Source: a virus. From it: DNA of 64,000 bases. The stretch spans positions 79,464 to 143,463 of the IMG/VR virus record IMGVR_UViG_3300045971_000354; one strand, given 5' to 3'. The notes under the pieces are model-generated. The model worked only from the letters and a program-made list of their open reading frames with translations, had not been told where the DNA came from and did no database searches. The position numbers and the translations under genes were made by a program. Each line of letters opens with the position of its first letter. Position 1 is the stretch's first letter. Below are positions 32,801 to 41,209 of this stretch, one piece after another.

Positions 32801-35537
32801 CTGGCGGAATAGGATCGTCTTTGCCTTCTGCATTTCCAATAAACAAATACGGATCTCCACCTACCTCTTTAGCTTTGTTAATTGTGTAATCAAATAATTG
32901 CTCGTGACCAATGTGTCCTACAAAACTTCCAATAGCAACTACTGCGGTTTTACTAGAATTTTCACGAGGGCGTTCTGTTCTTGCAGTTGCCTTTGCTGCT
33001 AGTTTATCTGCAATAACTTTACGTTGTTCGGTACTAGTTACTTTAACAGGTCCAAGGCGAGTGTTTAACACTATGCCTTCGTAGTCTTGACCTAATATGT
33101 CTTTACCTACAATATTAGGATCTTCGGCAATTGCCTTTTCTAATGCAAGTTTAACTGGCTGTAATGCCGCAGCAACATCTTGCTTTCGCTTTAGACTACC
33201 GGGACTCTTATCAGCTAACATTGCCTTAAATTGTGATATGTTTTCTATTGGAGGAACTAACGCTGTTACATCTAACGCCTCGTTTTGTGTTAAGCTATTA
33301 TCAATAAACATCACACTACCTAACTTTCCTACGCTAAGTAGTTCTTTTATGAACTCGTTTGCATTTGGTAATTCTTCGCCAGTATCTGCTTCTACTACTC
33401 GAAACGGAACAAGTGCAAGTTGGATACCTGATGGTAACTTGTCATAATGTATTCCTACAAACTTTAGCTTTCCTTCCGGAGTTTCAGTTGCAAACGGCAA
33501 ATATAATACTTCACAAGTTACTTGCTTGTTAAGTAAAAATTCAGGACCTAACTTGCTGTCGACTAATTTAACAGCATTCATCATCTCAGTGAATAAATCG
33601 TCAAACAGTTGAGCTCTTCCTAAAATTTCTGGATCAGTTGTTCCTTTCTTTTGATGATAGTCTACAAACCCTGCTTGATACCGAGGTGGTGTGTTACTTG
33701 TGCCCATGAAAGGCTTCCCGGCAGCATCCTTTCCAAAGCGCCCGCCAAATCCGTCGACTTTAACATTTAGTGGCATATTCTCCAACTTAAATGCACCATT
33801 GCCGTCGTGCAACTCATCTAACAAATCTAAGAAATCTATAGTCTTTAGATCTCGTAGATGTGGCATTCCTTTTCTGAGTTGTGCTTTTACTTCTGGTTGC
33901 GGAATAGGATCCTTATTATGTTCAGTTCCGATAGCCTCTGCAACCGGTTGCTTTGCAGCAGACTTTGCTTTGAACTGTTCTTCGTAATTCATTGCTTGCT
34001 GCACTGCTTGCTTCCTTGTTTCTTGTCCATTTGCGAGTTTTAATGGCTTATGACCGTCACCGCCTAATACCATTATATCAAGTGCTGCTAGCTTTGTATC
34101 ACGATCCCTAACTGGATCATCTTTTGTAATCATTTGGGCTTGCTGCCCAAATAAAATATCAATAAAATGTTGTGCAACTGCTTCGCGTTGTGTATCATCT
34201 AAATATCTGTTCATTAGATCTATTGTACCAACAAAGCTTTGTTGTAATTTTAAATCCTGAGCTTTTGGTTTTACACCGTAAACTTTCTGAAACTGCGATG
34301 AAAGATTTTGATCGTAGCTGCGTTGTGAAGGTTCGAGCAACTGCATAACAGGAATGCCGTCTTTTTCCATCGGTTGATTTGTTTCCGGATCGATGTATGG
34401 CTGATACTTTGAACTTAGACCACCGCCTTGTGCGCTTGTTACTGCAAACGAATAATCTGCATCAGTAACTGGTTCAGGGCTAATTTTTGTGCTCTTCTTT
34501 AAAACACGAGCAACATATTTTGTACTTGCTTGTGATGTAGGCAATGCACGGTTAATCCATTTGTGGAATACACCCTTGATGCCTGATGCCATATCGTCGT
34601 AATGAGAACTATGACTGTATGCAAACCAGTCAGATGGTTCATTCTTTTCTTTGTTATATGGTCCAAGCTCGTAGTCAATTTGAATCTTAACTGGCGGCTC
34701 ATCTAGCATCCATAATGCAGATAGCGATGAATTAAACCCGACAAATGTTCCATTACCGATCTTTTGACCTACAATAGATTTCAACCATGCAGCTACATCG
34801 TCGCCAATTTCTTGATCAACTTGCGTGTCGATGTCGCCGACTTTTACTTTCTTTAGCTTATTCATAAAGTCTTGAGTGCTAACACTCTTGACATCGAAAA
34901 ACTGTAAACTGCTTCCACTGAACATTTTTCCAGATGCGATTAGCTTCGGATCCCAAATAGGACGTCCGTATGTTGCAGCAAACGAATCATTTTGCGCAGA
35001 AAGTAGTTCTCTGATCTTTCCTACCATGAAATCACGATTATGCAATTTCAAATCAATTTCTTCGGCCTCGTGTTCTCCGGGCATACCTTGCCAACCGGGG
35101 CTTGTGTTTGATAAATTTCCACCTTCGCTAATTGCTTTTGCACTTAAAAATTCAGGATGCAGTTTATTAAACTCTCGCATAATAATGCCCGCGGCGATGT
35201 GAGCATCGTTTTCAGTTTGTGATCCTGTACTTGGATCCATTTTATCACCGTCAACGAATTGCTTTGCATGATGTAACTCGTGAGCTAATGTACGTAGACT
35301 ATCTACTGGTTGACGATTACCTATAGCTAACTGAATTGTATAATTGTCTGGATTAAACTGCCCCATTGTTGGTTGCTGGGAATCTTGAATCTTCTTCTTC
35401 AAGATAATAGTCGGTAGCTTATCTAATTTTGTAATTTTCTTTGCAATAGGTAAGAATACGCGCAATATATCGTTGAAATCGTATTCACGAGATTCAGTTA
35501 TCTTATTAAACTGAGTAACAAAATCATTTAATTTCAT
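29880..35537 (-). CDS. Giant multidomain protein: metallopeptidase-like, ligase-like and HxGH nucleotidylyltransferase-like domains
   Basis: 1885 residues. (1) ~25-125: HELHH at 86-90, a zinc-peptidase motif. (2) ~550-840: a covalent nucleotidyltransferase (RNA/DNA ligase) arrangement, with K593-V-D-G as motif I, CEVLYLP (~675-681), Y-E820-G-I-V-L as motif IV and VKV (831-833) as motif V. (3) ~865-1045: a cytidylyl/adenylyltransferase-like fold with G-H875-I-G-H878 and a later SFTKLR. (4) ~1100-1710: two diverged copies of a helical/beta unit (around 1148-1230 and 1619-1708, both with FFP and an ML.L end). (5) a basic disordered C-terminus. Start MKLNDF resembles neighbours' MKIKEL. Possibly an injected or processed virion protein. 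Substrates are unknown. Confidence 0.75.
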   Translation of the reverse strand: MKLNDFVTQFNKITESREYDFNDILRVFLPIAKKITKLDKLPTIILKKKIQDSQQPTMGQFNPDNYTIQLAIGNRQPVDSLRTLAHELHHAKQFVDGDKMDPSTGSQTENDAHIAAGIIMREFNKLHPEFLSAKAISEGGNLSNTSPGWQGMPGEHEAEEIDLKLHNRDFMVGKIRELLSAQNDSFAATYGRPIWDPKLIASGKMFSGSSLQFFDVKSVSTQDFMNKLKKVKVGDIDTQVDQEIGDDVAAWLKSIVGQKIGNGTFVGFNSSLSALWMLDEPPVKIQIDYELGPYNKEKNEPSDWFAYSHSSHYDDMASGIKGVFHKWINRALPTSQASTKYVARVLKKSTKISPEPVTDADYSFAVTSAQGGGLSSKYQPYIDPETNQPMEKDGIPVMQLLEPSQRSYDQNLSSQFQKVYGVKPKAQDLKLQQSFVGTIDLMNRYLDDTQREAVAQHFIDILFGQQAQMITKDDPVRDRDTKLAALDIMVLGGDGHKPLKLANGQETRKQAVQQAMNYEEQFKAKSAAKQPVAEAIGTEHNKDPIPQPEVKAQLRKGMPHLRDLKTIDFLDLLDELHDGNGAFKLENMPLNVKVDGFGGRFGKDAAGKPFMGTSNTPPRYQAGFVDYHQKKGTTDPEILGRAQLFDDLFTEMMNAVKLVDSKLGPEFLLNKQVTCEVLYLPFATETPEGKLKFVGIHYDKLPSGIQLALVPFRVVEADTGEELPNANEFIKELLSVGKLGSVMFIDNSLTQNEALDVTALVPPIENISQFKAMLADKSPGSLKRKQDVAAALQPVKLALEKAIAEDPNIVGKDILGQDYEGIVLNTRLGPVKVTSTEQRKVIADKLAAKATARTERPRENSSKTAVVAIGSFVGHIGHEQLFDYTINKAKEVGGDPYLFIGNAEGKDDPIPPAVKVQTWHKMYPQYASNISTVQDSGSLIQKIKHELINPLPGKPPRYDNIIIMVGEDRANMNIANALMKAVNKFQGYEHVKVSLEVTPRGTGMSFTKLRNILKDPNATPEQQFQVWSQGFDIKKLGADWIKHLMDLTKKGMGVQDIPQQPAAPAAPAVTPAGSPVAEMRLFNALTMPHLTNFQAIISEDFDNIPLEPIWEEQEEDLRQELLKTPKLFENSADYKNLQNFLKIYSNAPIVGKSYVYTSITSMLPAHLLSVAHFDQPYKLLRYTSGKVIFEINGVKKQFPEGNSVEGDLLKTVLFFPTINDLEKFKTMLGLKFSEWSLKNKIITHTVKEYQDRMAGVGIGNYIVDEGPELKSTLRAISNDIGEPVLQLYATMKQMAKQFYASKGDLKGFQMVAAGAASRWYNNFYFNKLGKELRHLAQQSPRHAAPLNDFLGTLPKNFSALADQLPEILAQMGQKIGDQELARKAQLWIKAKQDFRNYLSELEASGEEDDYDDEPVAKSPKNPAIGQQAGHAEQIVNDVLSKLPSKIAGDIRNAIARAPNKLQALQAELQKRGVKVPMGEGKISELTIDKLLKYKKDLKDSPAPTSLRKGINRVNGKRSAEEKIHAKQVDAALKLKGDPRMAESYTAFYVKELTVDEIVNYVQKSLIPEMRKCGVPIGPHTHFTRLSSAVFEGISKVVDSGKQFLETFKKLDQRKNMQINVGTSVSILNLQLSQDNAELFGFRTPKQITKIYREPTDKKIIQLEFNNDPEDVWPRQPLASYNGNLIMTSAFFPDATSLDKALSMLMLSKPNDITIRKSISENIAESTSAKLRLAKAVQNSQGKTAARQSRSVIPSSIPKKEEPKKTESFPIAAATGVMTRSLPGNTQKNSPHITKSKSTATPAFTAKMQARHDAATGKKSEAMLPKSAFSGSDKNKLGTAGQLRNQKRGAKAGDLVGAESVESKGVKIGEGWETQIASLLEQLKQK

Positions 35538-35917
35538 ATCTTATACTCGCCTTTGATAATGTCTTTGTGGTGATGGTCTGCTAGGCGTTTGCATAACTCG
35601 ATAAAAAACTCTTTAGTAAATGTATCAGCTGGATGCCCCTTCACTTCTTTATCCTTGTAATATTCTAAGCAGCCTTCTTTGGCCATTGGCAACCATCTCT
35701 TCCAATCGTGCCCGCTTATTTTGTCATCCTTCTTGTGCGCTGCTTTAATTTCCTTTGCATGTGGGAGGAAATGTTTCTTGTGTAGATCGTCGCTATCCAA
35801 TATATGCCAAAATACAGCATCTGCAATTTTGCGTTCTTCTTCTTTTCCTAGGGTATCGGGATTACTATCCGGGTCAGAATCGTGTTTTATATTGCCAAAA
35901 AATTCAAATAGTCTCAT
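35534..35917 (-). CDS. Phage protein of unknown function
   Basis: 127 residues beginning MRLFEFF, echoing the MK[IL]..[LF] starts of the downstream genes. Charged, with many His and Lys (HILDSDDLHKKHFLPHAKEIKAAHKKDD). No family recognised. Overlaps the giant gene start by four bases, so both are probably translated together. Confidence 0.6.
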   Translation of the reverse strand: MRLFEFFGNIKHDSDPDSNPDTLGKEEERKIADAVFWHILDSDDLHKKHFLPHAKEIKAAHKKDDKISGHDWKRWLPMAKEGCLEYYKDKEVKGHPADTFTKEFFIELCKRLADHHHKDIIKGEYKI

Positions 35918-35953
35918 ATTAGCTCACAAGTAGTTATTACCCTATATTTAGCG

Positions 35954-36421
35954 TTAAAAGTTTAGTGTGGCAGAATGTAGTGTGCCGCGGCTAAAGTCCA
36001 TGCGTATGCGCAGCCATGCATAATTTCCCGTAAATTCTTTTAGATTTGTTTGTACAGGGTGGCTAATCGCACCACTAAATCCGCCGCTAATCCCTGCACC
36101 TCCAGTAGTTTCTAGACCTACATAGATTTGTTTCGTTTCTGCAATATCGACCCATTCTGCATCAACAGGATTCGGGTATAAGCTAGCTTGTACTAGCAAT
36201 GACCCCATAAAACTTCCTTCAATAACGTATTGAATGGAATGAAGTACGCTTCCTAGCCCGTAGTACCCGCCCGCTTTTTCTTTTACGCTATACAATGTTA
36301 GCACAGGATCGGGTTTCCTGCCATCTACCATCTGTGGGAATGTTAGCCCTACTTGGGATGTGTGGGTATTTTTAGTCGACCACGGATTGTAAAATTCAAA
36401 CGGTTTGCTTATTAATGGCAT
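35954..36421 (-). CDS. Probable virion structural protein
   Basis: 155 residues, beta-rich and Gly/Thr-rich, with YYGLGSVLHSIQYVIEGSF and LLVQASLYPNP. Such proteins are frequent in marine T4-like phages near tail genes. A TAGGAAC ribosome site and a GGTAAATA octamer 18 bases upstream support late expression. Confidence 0.6.
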   Translation of the reverse strand: MPLISKPFEFYNPWSTKNTHTSQVGLTFPQMVDGRKPDPVLTLYSVKEKAGGYYGLGSVLHSIQYVIEGSFMGSLLVQASLYPNPVDAEWVDIAETKQIYVGLETTGGAGISGGFSGAISHPVQTNLKEFTGNYAWLRIRMDFSRGTLHSATLNF

Positions 36422-36439
36422 GTTTGTTCCTAGATAAAC

Positions 36440-36447
36440 TATTTACC
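36440..36447 (-). promoter_or_regulatory. Variant late promoter octamer (GGTAAATA)
   Basis: Minus strand, 18 bases before the ATG at 36421. The same octamer at the same distance precedes the giant fibre gene start (60841-60848). Confidence 0.4.
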
Positions 36448-36453
36448 AGCTTT

Positions 36454-37119
36454 CTAAGTATCTCTAAGAACGAACTCCTCTGCTCTCTTTACATACTTGC
36501 CTAAAAACAAGCTTACTAACAATAAGTGCGATTTATCATGTACATATAAGAAGGGCCCTTGATAAAATCGTCGCCCTTTCCCGTCTAACCACTGTAATGT
36601 AGTCTTGCTTGCTTGGATAGTTTCTGGATAGTTATCTAACCATTTGAGAAAACTAGCCCGTTGGTGCTCAGGAAATGCAGGTCTTATATATACTCTATGC
36701 TTAAATTTACTCTGCGGAAGTTTGTTACACAACACCTGCGCTGATTTTTCTTGCAATGTTGCTAACTCTGTATCATTTGCAGGTGCAGATATACTTTTGA
36801 CCCAATATGCCAACTCTTTCTTTATTTCTTCAAATTGTACAGGGTCATTTAGATACATTGTTATTGTATCATGTTCTACTCTGAGTTTTAGCCCTATATT
36901 TAGATATGGCTCTACATCATTTACAAATTGCAGCAATGTCGGTTTGTTAATATGGACAGTTCGACTATTCCCAGCACTTGCATCTAATGTAGAGCCTGTA
37001 CAAAACAATTTAGTTTTTTCAAGGCCCCAGTATCGTAAAAACGATGCTCCGTAGGTTTTTAGCTCTATACGGTAAGCCCACTTACCGTAATAAAGCTTAT
37101 TTGTCTGAAAGACTTTCAT
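36454..37119 (-). CDS. Phage protein of unknown function
   Basis: 221 residues, basic and aromatic-rich (KWAYRIELKTYGASFLRYWG at ~13-32). No known catalytic motif. Resembles conserved marine-phage hypothetical proteins. Its start overlaps the end of the ClpA-like gene by 23 bases. Confidence 0.6.
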   Translation of the reverse strand: MKVFQTNKLYYGKWAYRIELKTYGASFLRYWGLEKTKLFCTGSTLDASAGNSRTVHINKPTLLQFVNDVEPYLNIGLKLRVEHDTITMYLNDPVQFEEIKKELAYWVKSISAPANDTELATLQEKSAQVLCNKLPQSKFKHRVYIRPAFPEHQRASFLKWLDNYPETIQASKTTLQWLDGKGRRFYQGPFLYVHDKSHLLLVSLFLGKYVKRAEEFVLRDT

Positions 37120-39382
37120 CTTCAGTTTCTACCGCAGATACCTTAGTCTTTGCAGACAATACTTCAATGAATTTAAAGGTAAATGCATCGTCAACAGCAT
37201 CAATTTCAACGATTCCGCCAGCAACTAGTTTTCCGAACAAAATTTCCTTGCTCAATGGCTTCTTAATATGTTCATCAATAGCACGGCCTAGCGGTCTTGC
37301 ACCCATCTTCTTGTTAAAGCCCTTCTTAATTAACAGTTCAACGGCATCGGGGGTTGGCTTGATATGAACATTCTTATCCTTAATTTGCGCATTTAACTCG
37401 TCAATGAACTTCTTAACAATCTTAATCATTGTAGTCTGATCAAGTTTGCCAAACTGGATGACTCCGTCTAACCGATTGCGGAATTCAGGCTTAAAGAATG
37501 TGTTAACAGCAGCGTTAATTTCACCGTCTCGCTCTTGACTACCAAAACCCACGGCGTTTTTCTCTTGATCAGATGCACCTAAGTTACTTGTTAAAATAAC
37601 AATAGCATTCCGTCCGTCTGCTTTCTTACCGTTACTTCCAGTTACAAAGCCGTTATCCATCAACCCAAGCAAGATGTTGCTTACACTAGGATGTGCTTTT
37701 TCAATTTCATCAAGTAACAAGACGCAGTTAGGATGTTCTTGTAGTTTAGTTACAAGTTGTCCGGCATTATCTTCAAATCCGACATACCCGGGAGGAGCCC
37801 CAATGAACTTTGCAACACTATGTGACTCCTGGAACTCGCTCATGTCAAATCGGACTAGTTCAACTCCTAGTGATGCAGCAAGTACCTTTGCGGTTTCTGT
37901 CTTCCCGCAGCCCGTCGGGCCGACGAACAAGAAATTACCAACAGGCTTATTATGCGACTTCAGTCCAGCTTGTGAGATATAGATCTTATCTAGCAGAATA
38001 TCAATAGCTTTGTCTTGGCCGAATACTTTGCCGTGCATATTCTTATCAAGATTCTTAAGATTTTGATTTTCTTTTGCAGCAACTTGTTCAAGCGGCAAAT
38101 TAGCAATCTTAGCAACTTCAAAAACAATTTCGTCGTGATCAACAATCCCGTTCTCTTCATCACGGACCTTAAAACGAGCACATGCACTATCAATCAGATC
38201 GATTGCTTTGTCGGGCAATTTCTTGTCGGTCATATATTTGACAGAATATCGCACACTATCAATGACTGCTTGGTTAGTGATCTTTACACTGTGATGCTTT
38301 TCGTAATATTTCTTAAGGCCCTTGATAATTTTAATAGCCATTGCTTCGCTTGGTTCATCAATTACTACCCGTTGGAACCGGCGCATTAGTGCACGATCCT
38401 TTTCAAAGTGCTTGCGGAACTCGTCCCAAGTAGTTGATGCAATAACTTTTAATGTGCCCTTTGACAATGCAGGCTTTAGCATATTGCTCATATCGTTTGA
38501 GCTTCCACTAACTGCACCGGCACCACTCATCATGTGTGCTTCGTCAATAAACAGAATACAATTCTTTTTCTTTTCCAACGCAGTAATGACTAGCTTCAGA
38601 CGTTCTTCAAAGTCGCCACGATATTTAGATCCAGCAAGCATCGCTCCGATATCTAGACTATAAACAACATGTTCTTTGATATACTTTGGAACTGAACCTT
38701 CTACAATCTTACGAGCAAGCCCTTCTGCAATTGCAGTCTTTCCTACGCCAGGCTCGCCGATCATCATTACGTTTGACTTTTGTCGACGTGCAAGAACAAG
38801 TTGAATTTCTTCGATTTCTTTCTCACGACCGATTACTGGATCAATCTTCTTTTGCTTAACTTTAGCATTCAAGTTTGTGCAAAACTGTACAATAACCTTT
38901 TCGAGATTTGCATGAACTGCCTCTTCGTTTACTGAGTCCATGTCATCTGCTTTTTCTTTTGTGATAAATTCTAGGAACTCGTCTTTATCAATGTTCGCTT
39001 CTCGCATATAGTATGCAGCATGGCTTTTCTTTTCCGAGAACAAACTAATAAAGCAATCAATAGGTTCAATAATTGAGCGACCAGTAAACAGTACCTGAGT
39101 AAACGCACGATTCAACATACGCTCCATTGAGTGGGTTTTTCGTGGTTTAATATCCGGGTCAGTAGTTACGATATCAGTAAACTTTTCATCGATATGCTGT
39201 TCTACCGCAGCTTTTAGCGACTTTACATTAGTGCCGAACTCGTCTAACAGCTTTTCAAACTTTGCATCTGTAACAAGCCCGTAAAGGAAATGTTCTAGAG
39301 TGATATATTCGTGATTGCGCTTCGATGCGGATTTTACAGCTTGTTCGAAAATTACTTCCAAGTCTGAATTTGGTTCTAACAT
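37097..39382 (-). CDS. clpA: ClpA-type AAA+ unfoldase (Hsp100)
   Basis: 761 residues, matching E. coli ClpA (758). An N-terminal Clp repeat domain (~1-140), D1 with Walker A GEPGVGKT (209-216) and FIDEAHMM, and D2 with Walker A GPTGCGKT (488-495) and LLDEIEKAH. No long middle domain, so ClpA rather than ClpB. At 611-614 a VGFG loop stands where ClpA has the IGL loop that docks ClpP, suggesting it could recruit host ClpP. ClpA unfolds and feeds proteins to ClpP. No phage ClpP is seen here, so use of the host protease or action as an unfoldase alone are both possible. Confidence 0.9.
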   Translation of the reverse strand: MLEPNSDLEVIFEQAVKSASKRNHEYITLEHFLYGLVTDAKFEKLLDEFGTNVKSLKAAVEQHIDEKFTDIVTTDPDIKPRKTHSMERMLNRAFTQVLFTGRSIIEPIDCFISLFSEKKSHAAYYMREANIDKDEFLEFITKEKADDMDSVNEEAVHANLEKVIVQFCTNLNAKVKQKKIDPVIGREKEIEEIQLVLARRQKSNVMMIGEPGVGKTAIAEGLARKIVEGSVPKYIKEHVVYSLDIGAMLAGSKYRGDFEERLKLVITALEKKKNCILFIDEAHMMSGAGAVSGSSNDMSNMLKPALSKGTLKVIASTTWDEFRKHFEKDRALMRRFQRVVIDEPSEAMAIKIIKGLKKYYEKHHSVKITNQAVIDSVRYSVKYMTDKKLPDKAIDLIDSACARFKVRDEENGIVDHDEIVFEVAKIANLPLEQVAAKENQNLKNLDKNMHGKVFGQDKAIDILLDKIYISQAGLKSHNKPVGNFLFVGPTGCGKTETAKVLAASLGVELVRFDMSEFQESHSVAKFIGAPPGYVGFEDNAGQLVTKLQEHPNCVLLLDEIEKAHPSVSNILLGLMDNGFVTGSNGKKADGRNAIVILTSNLGASDQEKNAVGFGSQERDGEINAAVNTFFKPEFRNRLDGVIQFGKLDQTTMIKIVKKFIDELNAQIKDKNVHIKPTPDAVELLIKKGFNKKMGARPLGRAIDEHIKKPLSKEILFGKLVAGGIVEIDAVDDAFTFKFIEVLSAKTKVSAVETEDESLSDK

Positions 39383-39383
39383 T

Positions 39384-39872
39384 TTATTTCCTTTTAGATT
39401 TTTTAATACCGAGAGCCCATTTTAACGGGCTGACCCTATCCTGAAACACTACACCTTCCAAATGATCAAGTTCGTGCAAAAAGCATTTACATTCGTATCC
39501 TGTAAATTCTGATTCTACAAACTCGCCCTTAGCATTCTGCCATCGTGCCTTAATTGCCTTTGGTCTTTTTATTTTAACATAAACTCCGGGAAAACTCAAG
39601 CATCCTTCTTCTAAATCTTCGATGTCGTCTGTATTTGCGATAACTTCTGGATTAAAGAAAGCGATACTATTTTCAGGTTTAAACCGATGCCCCATTACAA
39701 ATACTCTAGCCTCAATGCCCACTTGATTTGCCGCAAGCCCGATGCCGTCGTGCTTAATCATTGCATCTTTCATATCTTGTTCAAGTTGTTCTGGGTCCGT
39801 TGACGGACTAGTGAAATCGAACTCGGGCATTCTCTTTCGAAGAATTGGATCTGGGAATTTTACAATTTTCAT
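39384..39872 (-). CDS. def: Peptide deformylase
   Basis: 162 residues with the three family motifs in order: [19 protein letters not shown] and [11 protein letters not shown]. Cys in motif 2 and both His of motif 3 (metal ligands), plus the catalytic Glu, are present. It removes the N-formyl group from new proteins. Phage deformylases are known in marine viruses and are thought to favour rapid turnover or maturation of host or phage proteins. It lies in a tight cluster with a ClpA-like unfoldase and a DnaJ-type co-chaperone. Confidence 0.93.
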   Translation of the reverse strand: MKIVKFPDPILRKRMPEFDFTSPSTDPEQLEQDMKDAMIKHDGIGLAANQVGIEARVFVMGHRFKPENSIAFFNPEVIANTDDIEDLEEGCLSFPGVYVKIKRPKAIKARWQNAKGEFVESEFTGYECKCFLHELDHLEGVVFQDRVSPLKWALGIKKSKRK

Positions 39873-40684
39873 TTTATATCTAATTCTCTTAGTTTAATTT
39901 GTTGGTCTTCAGTTAGCATTGGAATACGCATATTAAGTCTAACTAGTATTCTTCCCCTTCTCGAAGGATCATTAAAGTTAGGCATTCCGTACCCCTGTAA
40001 TGCTAGCACTGAATTGTTTTGTGTACCTGCAGGAATAATTGCTTCTAAATACTTGTTATCGATACTGGATAGATTAATAGTCTTTCCGAGCATTGCATCT
40101 ATGCAGCTTAGTTCGATTTCTTGAACTAGATCATCGCCCTGCCGAGTATATGTGTGATGTTCTGAAATTTGCACATTTAGCATTATATCTCCACGAGGGA
40201 GATTCGAGATCGAATCATCGCCCATTCCTGCTAACCGTAGTGTTTGGTTAGTATGGATGCCCCTTGGAATATTAATACTTAGGGTTTGATCGCGTCCGCT
40301 TGGCAATGTTATATTTACAACCATTTCTTTACCATTAAACGCATCTTCTAATGATATAACTGTTTGTAGTTGTAATGCGCGATTTTGTTGCCGTTGTGGA
40401 TGACGACTAAACCCAAACAAATCCCCAAACGGACTTCCGTGCCCGAACATTGACTCGAAGTCACCGGGGAACCCGTGGTGATGCGACTGCTGTCGAGGAT
40501 TATCGTGTTCTGCTCGTTTTTGTGGATCGCTTAGTGTAGCATAAGCTTCTTGAATTTCTTGAAACTTTGCAGTATCGCCGCCTTTATCGGGGTGATGTTT
40601 ACTCGCAAGACTGCGAAATGCTTTTTTGATTTCGTCTTCGGATGCTGATCTCTCAACTCCTAGGGTTTGATAATAGTCCTTCAT
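39869..40684 (-). CDS. dnaJ: DnaJ/CbpA-type Hsp40 co-chaperone
   Basis: 271 residues. A J-domain at the N-terminus has HPD at 31-33 (HHPDKGGD), followed by a Gly/Phe/His-rich linker (~70-95) and two C-terminal substrate-binding domains (~100-265). The zinc-finger domain of DnaJ is absent, so it is of the CbpA type. It should stimulate host DnaK. A sigma70 promoter ends 7 bases before the ATG, predicting a leaderless mRNA. With deformylase and ClpA downstream it forms a protein-quality-control operon. Confidence 0.9.
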   Translation of the reverse strand: MKDYYQTLGVERSASEDEIKKAFRSLASKHHPDKGGDTAKFQEIQEAYATLSDPQKRAEHDNPRQQSHHHGFPGDFESMFGHGSPFGDLFGFSRHPQRQQNRALQLQTVISLEDAFNGKEMVVNITLPSGRDQTLSINIPRGIHTNQTLRLAGMGDDSISNLPRGDIMLNVQISEHHTYTRQGDDLVQEIELSCIDAMLGKTINLSSIDNKYLEAIIPAGTQNNSVLALQGYGMPNFNDPSRRGRILVRLNMRIPMLTEDQQIKLRELDIK

Positions 40685-40691
40685 TGTAATA

Positions 40692-40720
40692 ATTATACTA
40701 CCTTTGAAGGACTATGTCAA
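40692..40720 (-). promoter_or_regulatory. Consensus sigma70 promoter, predicted leaderless transcript
   Basis: TTGACA, 17 bases, TATAAT on the minus strand, seven bases before the DnaJ ATG. It should drive DnaJ, deformylase and ClpA. Confidence 0.88.
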
Positions 40721-40733
40721 TGATCCGGCTCTG

Positions 40734-41051
40734 TTACTTTACCATTGTGTCTACATTCGGAGAGTTCATTGCTGTAATCTTCTCTTGGCCTCTACTCCAT
40801 GCAGCAACACCTAGAACTGCACCCATTGCCATGTGAAAAAATCCACCAGACTTCAATGTAATAGGATCCCACTGAACTAGTGTGTTATGAACAACTCCTT
40901 GTGCGCCAGTCCATAAGATTGGAAACACAATGAAATCAAATATGCAAACAGCCATGTACATCCACCCCATTGCAGGACGCCATTTTGCAGACATCCAATC
41001 AGATGACGGTAATGAACCGACGATATGTGTATTAGGATCTATTTCTGCCAT
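40734..41051 (-). CDS. Holin-like protein (GTA_holin_3TM type)
   Basis: 105 residues. The conserved WRPAMGWMYMAVCIFDFIVFPI segment is spread over ~27-48 (quoted in part: KWRPAMGWMYMAVCIF) and matches the start of the three-transmembrane holin family found in gene-transfer agents and marine phages. Hydrophobic segments lie at ~30-50 and ~68-85, followed by a polar tail. Holins permeabilise the inner membrane at lysis. A spanin pair and a small membrane-type protein follow at 41055-41934, making a lysis cassette. Confidence 0.72.
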   Translation of the reverse strand: MAEIDPNTHIVGSLPSSDWMSAKWRPAMGWMYMAVCIFDFIVFPILWTGAQGVVHNTLVQWDPITLKSGGFFHMAMGAVLGVAAWSRGQEKITAMNSPNVDTMVK

Positions 41052-41054
41052 AAC

Positions 41055-41171
41055 TTACTTCTTTGCTAACCAAGCTTGTACTTTTTCTTGAACAATCTTT
41101 GCCCAAAACGGTTGAGGGAAATTCCATCCAACAAACGCACCTACTAAAATCCACATAATTGTATCCGTCAT
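41055..41171 (-). CDS. Small protein in lysis cassette (38 residues)
   Basis: 38 residues: MTDTIMWILVGAFVGWNF, then PQPFWAKIVQEKVQAWLAKK. A short hydrophobic N-terminus and a basic amphipathic tail. AGGAGA precedes the ATG, and a TATAAATA lies 20 bases upstream. It has the form of a small membrane protein, probably acting with the holin; the function is inferred from position. Confidence 0.7.
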   Translation of the reverse strand: MTDTIMWILVGAFVGWNFPQPFWAKIVQEKVQAWLAKK

Positions 41172-41190
41172 AATAGTTCTCCTATATGCT

Positions 41191-41198
41191 TATTTATA
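41191..41198 (-). promoter_or_regulatory. T4-like late promoter octamer (TATAAATA)
   Basis: Perfect octamer on the minus strand, 19 bases before the ATG of the 38-residue gene, appropriate for late expression of the small lysis genes and holin. Confidence 0.6.
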
Positions 41199-41209
41199 GG
41201 TTTTACCGG

